Assembly: GCA_030686995.1 (NCBI GenBank)
Contig: CM060708.1
Span: forward strand, 104,571,350 to 104,635,349
Length of the DNA: 64,000 bases
DNA from: Artemisia argyi
Lineage: Eukaryota > Streptophyta > Magnoliopsida > Asterales > Asteraceae
Reading direction: 5' to 3'
The position numbers and the translations under genes were made by a program. Under the pieces are notes generated by a model that saw nothing but the letters and a program-made list of their open reading frames with translations, did no database searches and had not been told where the DNA came from. Positions 59,301 through 64,000 of the stretch are shown one piece after another. Position 1 is the stretch's first letter; every line of letters starts with the position of its first letter.

Positions 59301-61219
59301 AAATGCGCCTGTAAAGCCTAAAGTTTAATCACCTTCCCTGAGGCCTAGATGTTTGAAAACGTCGTATTAGTTGAGACTCTCATGAATCGATCATATAAAC
59401 GATTCATTTACCAGTTCAACTACACTTGGGCAAAGTGCAATAACAGATGTTTGCAATTCTGTATTGATTGCGATCTTCACTCTCTGCATTTTATACTACT
59501 TTGCTATAAAACTATTACTGATTAGAGGTGTTTGTGTAAAGCAAATCTAAAAATCATAAGTTTTTGTACGGGATTATCTCATTGAGGGTAAATTGACGAA
59601 GATGGACAAACAATTCAATAGAAGAGAAGAACAAAGGATGGATGAGCACTTAAAAAGCTTAAACGCCAGAGTTAGTGAGCTTAAAAAAGAGCAACAAATA
59701 GCCTTAAGTAGCTTAGATCCATCGAAACACTCAAAAAAGTTGATTGCATTGTTGGTAAAAAAATAAAAATAACTAATAAATCTTGGTGTAATACTTCTAA
59801 AACTACATAGTTACGCTACACTTGCTTGCCTCACAGTCATAATAATCTACCTAATGCATAAACACAACCATTTAGATAAAACATCGAGTAAGTTTCTTAC
59901 AACAGCACCATGCACTATGAAAATCATAAGTGCTTACATTTTGTTCCACATTATACCTTTTTTGTTACCAAATACTCCCCCATTCCATGTTTATTTTCCA
60001 TATTTCCTCTTTGATTTGTCCCAAAATTATTGTCCTTGTTAGAATTGTTTAAGTGTACCGTATTCTCACAATTTAAAATTATTAAAGGGTGCGTTTAGTT
60101 GATGAAAAATATCCCATTTTTCCAAGAATTTTTTCATATGAAAATGAAAAAAATTGAAAATCCGTTTAGTCACACTTTTTTCCAGCAATTTTCAAAAAAT
60201 ATGAAATTCTCATTTTCAAAATTTTAACCAATAAATTGAAAAGCTCATTCTACTTTTCTCATTTTTTTCTCAATAAAAAGAGACGAGATCTACAAAACAT
60301 AAAAGACACGCCATTCTGACCCTAATCTCTCGGGTCATCCTCCACCACCCACCATTGCCGCCACCGCCCACCGTCGCCAACTTTTCATTTTTTAGAAAAG
60401 TAAAAATATAACTCTAACTAAACGGGTTTTCAAAATTCTCAACTCTTCTCTAGAGAACCCTTCTCAAGGAATTTAGAAACAGAAAAAACAAGAAAATTTT
60501 CACCAATTAAACGGCATATTTAACAACATTTGTGGAACTCTTATTTTTTTTCTTTCTATTTTTTTATTTATTTTTGGCCAAGTGCTTGTTACAAGTTACT
60601 AGTAAAATATGTCATTGTCAACTGAGGCAAACCCGAAGTCGAATAAATGGTCTGGATTCGAGTGTTTTCATTTAGCTTCAACTCATGAACTCAGCTTGAC
60701 CAGACCGGCACCCTATTCACACGCCTAATTGCAAGATCGTTACGATTTATTAATATTTTCCTAGTGAGCAATCAAATCAAGCCTTGAAGACCCAAGGCCT
60801 TTGGTCTAGCGGTATGAACCAACCTAGAGATTGTGGGTTCAAGCCTCGCTGGAGGCATTTGTGAGATAGGTGGTATACGTGTGAAAAAATTGCCGTTCAA
60901 CAAAAAATAAAATAAAAAATCAAGCCTTGAAGAAATTTGCTAGAGTTGCCAATCAAAATGGTGAATTGCATGAAATTGAAATGTCAAGAATAATAAATTT
61001 AACTAAGTACCTAACATTATTACGTTGACCACGAAGTTGAGGTGGAAGCTTGCGGTCATTAACAGCATCAATAACACCCGACAAACGATCTTCTGATGAT
61101 TTCTTCTTCTCTACTTTCCGACCACTGCTGTCCGACAAAGATGAACCCCATCTAACCTTTGACAACAAACAACATGATCTTCTTGTTGTTGTTACCGCTT
61201 TACGGAGTTGACTCGCCAT
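56328..61219 (-). CDS. DUF1992 / DnaJ homologue subfamily C member 28-like protein
   Basis: Three exons on the minus strand: 61219-61011, 59073-58743 and 56429-56328; 642 bases, 213 residues. Start chosen at MASQLRKAV. The first ~60 residues are rich in Arg, Ser and Thr and low in acidic residues at the very N-terminus, a mitochondrial-presequence-like profile. The conserved domain follows: VVERRIWQSMEEGHFENLPGKGKPL, HADPAEDTLYRILSKNNCAPEWVELNK, then VPFGRQMNGLNWEKELARL in exon 3. DUF1992 occurs alone or with a J domain; no J domain (HPD) is seen here, as is usual for the short plant form. Molecular role unknown. Splice phases agree throughout and there are no stops. Intron 1 (61010-59074) holds a SINE, a MITE-like element and a small open frame; intron 2 (58742-56430) holds a LINE remnant. 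Confidence 0.88.
56560..57145 (+). mobile_element. LINE 3' remnant with zf-RVT domain, in intron 2 of DUF1992 gene
   Basis: From about 56604 the frame reads LPKHFFILWLAIQGRLSTQERL, VCPLCESCLDSLNHLFFECSF, IQIW: the CxxC...H...C zinc-binding region found at the C-terminus of plant LINE reverse transcriptases. After 56909 the related text (LLWNERNKRLF-like) is in another frame, and a further frame reads NHIRLKLSSL, so at least two indels are present. Antisense to the host gene. Confidence 0.82.
57146..58742 (-). other. Remainder of DUF1992 gene intron 2
   Basis: Non-coding. GGGGTGTTTGGTT occurs twice near 57181 and 57230, hinting at MITE ends, but no reciprocal end or target duplication is clear. 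Confidence 0.45.
59602..59766 (+). CDS. Small coiled-coil open frame in intron 1 of DUF1992 gene
   Basis: 54 residues from MDKQFNRREEQRMDEH to LIALLVKK, highly charged with regular heptad-like Leu/Val spacing (LKSLNARVSELKKE). Too short and isolated to call a gene with confidence; it could be a captured exon. Antisense to the host gene, whose intron surrounds it. Confidence 0.2.
   Translation: MDKQFNRREEQRMDEHLKSLNARVSELKKEQQIALSSLDPSKHSKKLIALLVKK
60085..60519. mobile_element. MITE-like element with imperfect ends and TTA flanks
   Basis: AAGGGTGCGTTTAGTTGATGAAAA on the left against TTTTCACCAATTAAACGGCATAT on the right, inverted and about two-thirds matching, flanked by TTA at 60082-60084 and 60520-60522. 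PIF/Harbinger-type. Inside intron 1 of the DUF1992 gene. Confidence 0.5.
60791..60917 (+). mobile_element. tRNA-derived SINE, 16-bp TSD
   Basis: 127 bp. A-box-like TGGTCTAGCGGTAT and B-box-like GGGTTCAAGCCTC lie in the tRNA-like head; the tail is CAAAAAATAAAATAAAA. AATCAAGCCTTGAAGA flanks it at 60775-60790 and 60918-60933. The long duplication, internal Pol III promoter and A-rich tail mark a SINE mobilised by a LINE. Inside intron 1 of the DUF1992 gene, on the opposite strand. Confidence 0.88.
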
Positions 61220-61443
61220 GCCGCCAACCAATGTCGTCTTGGGTCGGTTTACCAGTTATTAATCTTGAATCATGTGTTTAAAAGAGGTGACTCTGTATTC
61301 CACGTGGCGATATATGGACCGCGACTTACACCTTCATTTTTTTTTTTTTTTTTACCTTACACCTTCATTTTTCGGTCGTTGGCTTTCGTTATTTTGAGGT
61401 GCGGGAGAAAAGTTCAACTCTTCAGTCTCAACAAATTTTATAA

Positions 61444-61780
61444 AAATGAGAAAGATGATAAATAACAATAACCATACATTAGAGATGCATTGACTTGAAT
61501 TAGATGCATCTCTTATCTTTTAGATGCACTATAATATATTCTCTACCAAAAACTTAGATGCATATACATATATTAGATGCATTTCATCAATTTAGACAAA
61601 TCTTATGTATTTTTCATTTTTTGTGAGTCAAATTTGTTGTTATTACTACTTTGCATCATTATCACTTCAAATTCACTTTCGAAACTAATTGGGATGCATC
61701 TAAATGAATGGAGATGCATCTAAATCAAGTCAATGCATCTCAAATGTGTGTTTATAGTTATTTCTCATCCTTCTCATTTT
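61444..61780. mobile_element. Long-TIR element with repeated AGATGCAT words
   Basis: About 75 bp at each end are inverted: AATGAGAAAGATGATAAATAAC ... GAGATGCATTGACTTGAATT on the left and AAGTCAATGCATCTC ... TTATTTCTCATCCTTCTCATT on the right. Further TTAGATGCAT words lie between. Long terminal repeats suggest a Mutator-like MITE; the target duplication is not clear. Confidence 0.6.
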
Positions 61781-62412
61781 AGGTTTTCTTCTCACTGGAT
61801 CCTTACCTAATTTTATAAACCTAATTAAAGTCATTATTTTTTATTAAAATAAAAAAAAACTCACTTTTATTTTTATTTTTTTAAAATTAAATATCTCACC
61901 ATTAATTTTTACACAAAAAACTCGTAAGTGAGCGCTTATATATACTTTTGATTAATTATTATTATTTTCTTTTTATTATTATTATTTTTTTTTTGTGTTG
62001 AAATTTACTTATGAAAAATCAAATGTGATTTTTAATTTTTAAAATCAAATGTGATTTTATAAAATCATATATAATTTGTTAAATCACAGGTGATTATTAA
62101 CATACAAATTACATGTGATTTTTCCAGATGCAAAAATTAACACTAAAATAAAACTTCAAAAAAAATTTATCAAAAAGTTTATCGAAGTGCTCGTCCACTG
62201 AAAGATAAAAAAAAAATTTCATCGCGATTGTATATTTTTTATCACTAATAATTTATCGTTTTCAAGATAGTTTATTTTCAGAAAAAGATGAAAAGTGATT
62301 TTTTAATGTTGATAAAAAAAATGGACGACTATATTGAACTCTTGAGGTGAGATTGTTTTTTTTTTTTTTTTTTTTTTAGATCAAATGGGTGAATTCTAGC
62401 CATCTGTATTTT

Positions 62413-62458
<46 letters not shown>

Positions 62459-62950
62459 CTTTTTTTGTACATAGCATATCTTTCAAATGGTAAATTGCTG
62501 AGCTCTGGAAAATAAATTATCATGAAGATAATATTTTTATCTTTCAGTAGACGAGTATTTTTATATACTTTTAACGATTTATTAATGAAGGAATTTCAGC
62601 CTAAAAAAATCACACATGATTTGTTAAATCACTTGTCATTTGTTACTTTAAAAAATCATTTAAAAGTAATAAATCATATTTTGAGAAAAAAAAAAAGTTC
62701 ATCAAAAGTATATAAAGGTGTCTATCTATAGAAAGATAATTTAATTCATGTCGTTATAATATAATTAATTTCGCGTAACGATTAATCGTTTGGCAGATAT
62801 TTTAGTTAAAAAAAATGAAAATGAGTTTTTTTTAGATAATTAATTAATTTAAATTAATGATTAATAGAAACCATTAGATGTAAAGATGATGGAGGGTGGA
62901 GATGAACTATTTGATCTTTAGAGAAAAAATGATGTGTAAGGAACTTTTGT
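61781..62950. repeat. AT-rich low-complexity region with homopolymers
   Basis: Contains recurring words such as AAATCACATGTGATTT and TTGTTAAATCAC, a 22-T run near 62356, a 40-A run at 62417-62456 and a partial direct repeat of ATAATTTATCGTTTTCA-like text. No gene seen. Confidence 0.6.
62417..62456. repeat. Poly-A homopolymer, 40 bases
   Basis: An uninterrupted run of exactly 40 A. Confidence 0.95.
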
Positions 62951-63604
62951 TTTGTTATTTTGTGTTTTTTCGAGTTATTTCGTTATGAACTGCTATTTGG
63001 TAAGTACTCCGTATTTTATTTTTGTGAAGGAAAATCACAAGAACATGTCTTTAGGCTGCACCCAATGGTGCCTCATGAAATGGTCTGAGGAGCAAAGGTC
63101 ATGCGCCACCCCATTGAAAAGGTGTGGCTTACGTGTGAGACCAAGTAAAAAAGAGGAGTGAATGGTGAGCTGCTCACCATTCGTGAGTGTGTGTGTTTGT
63201 GGCCCCATGGGGTGTTTATATATATTGTAAGACGGTGCTTCTCGAGTCATATTAAATATTGATGATAAGTCTAATTGGGATTTAACACTGAATTTTATAA
63301 CAACGAGGAAGGCTGAGAGGCGCCGCATTGCGGCAGGCAGTGAGAATTCGTTTTTATGTGTTCTTTTGATCTTGTGTTCGTGTTTTTATTCATATAGTTT
63401 TAGCGTTGCTGCAAAACTTTTTAAGGTACTCTCATTAGTTATATGGGTTTTGTTTCGCGCCACCTTGTTAGTATATTGTTATTAATGACCCAGTCACCCA
63501 GAGCACCAATTTAAGCAGATGGTCATGTTTGTGGATTAATCGTCGTAACACCATTAACGTACCTTATGGTCAAACTTGCCCTCATTAACGTACCATCAAC
63601 AAAT

Positions 63605-63641
<37 letters not shown>

Positions 63642-64000
63642 TTTCATTTTCTACTCATAATTAACTACTTTTGGAAAATGGATAGGTAAACTGACCCGAC
63701 ACCTGTATGACCCGGACCTGTTTAGATTGGTGCTCTCCCAAATGACTTGTTAGATTCGGGCCCATTTAGATTCAAAATCTACTAAGTTAGACCCAAAACG
63801 AGCCAAGACCTATGATCTGACCCGACCCGCTCATTTTGGCACAACTACTAAAAGTACCTATTTTGGTTAGTACACATCATGGTCGCGCGACCTCAAATGG
63901 AGGGTTATGTTGGTTACGGGTACTAAACTGTTGTAAATGTAAATTGTGCCGAGAGTTAGGAGCTTTCGGGGATTGGTGTCGCCATAATGCAGGTGGAGGT
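62951..64000. other. Right edge, no supported gene
   Basis: A GTGAGCTGCTCACCATTCGTGAG palindromic word lies near 63163, a 29-A run at 63609-63637, and repeated ATTAACGTACC words at 63555-63595. Short open frames on both strands at 62952-63328 overlap each other and have no recognisable domain. A gene could begin beyond the window. Confidence 0.5.

Noticed and set aside
60791..60860. Functional tRNA gene
   Set aside because: A- and B-box words are present but a cloverleaf does not close, and the A-rich tail with a 16-bp target duplication shows a SINE.
62952..63328. Two overlapping short frames on opposite strands near the right edge
   Set aside because: No recognisable domain, no splice or promoter context, and they overlap each other over a palindromic region.

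Overview
The window looks like a plant nuclear genome, most likely Asteraceae and probably the Anthemideae (Tanacetum/Artemisia/Chrysanthemum group). The reasons are spliced plant genes with GT-AG introns, a sesquiterpene synthase of the composite type, a TIR-NB-LRR gene, and LTR-retrotransposon proteins of a style abundant in that tribe. The tribe is inferred from recognised protein style, not from a search.

Positions 1-30840 are almost entirely nested LTR retrotransposons. The outermost visible unit is a decayed Ty3/gypsy chromovirus: gag-pol at 1-3927 with three in-frame stops, then a 3' LTR starting at 3962. That LTR is split by a solo LTR (5785-10510, target duplication GGGAC, itself carrying an hAT-like MITE at 7059-7740) and by a complete minus-strand element B (11881-21448, duplication GTCAT), and it ends at 21686. 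It abuts a further LTR, D, which is split by a complete minus-strand element C (22202-28637, duplication CAAGT). LTR D ends at 30656, beside an initiator-Met-type primer-binding site. B and C both carry tRNA-Asp-type primer-binding sites and only short protein genes, so they look non-autonomous.

Positions 30840-42171 hold host genes: two small minus-strand reading frames of unknown function (one frameshifted), a spliced eight-exon DEAD-box RNA helicase of the LOS4/RH38 (DBP5) family at 32578-38524, and, convergent with it, a seven-exon sesquiterpene synthase at 39264-42171 that is intact except for one nonsense codon.

Positions 42172-56000 are a rearranged region: MITEs, a large foldback, two inverted fragments of the terpene synthase locus (45067-46640, and 52491-52632 with 3'-flank pieces to 55915), a solo copia-like LTR inside one of them, a TIR-NB-LRR pseudogene at 46633-50295, and Helitron-like ends.

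Positions 56328-61219 carry a three-exon minus-strand gene for a DUF1992 (DnaJ C28-type) protein whose introns host a LINE remnant, a SINE with a 16-bp target duplication and a MITE-like element. From 61220 to 64000 there are only repeats and AT-rich DNA.

The points most worth a second look are: element C's LTR, which combines a cluster of palindromic TGACG/CGTCA sites beside a TATA box with a U5 segment complementary to the 5' half of tRNA-Asp, the same tRNA its primer-binding site selects; the multi-copy inverted terpene synthase arrangement with a perfect-style foldback in an intron; and a TNL gene that lost its start through a 31-bp templated duplication.
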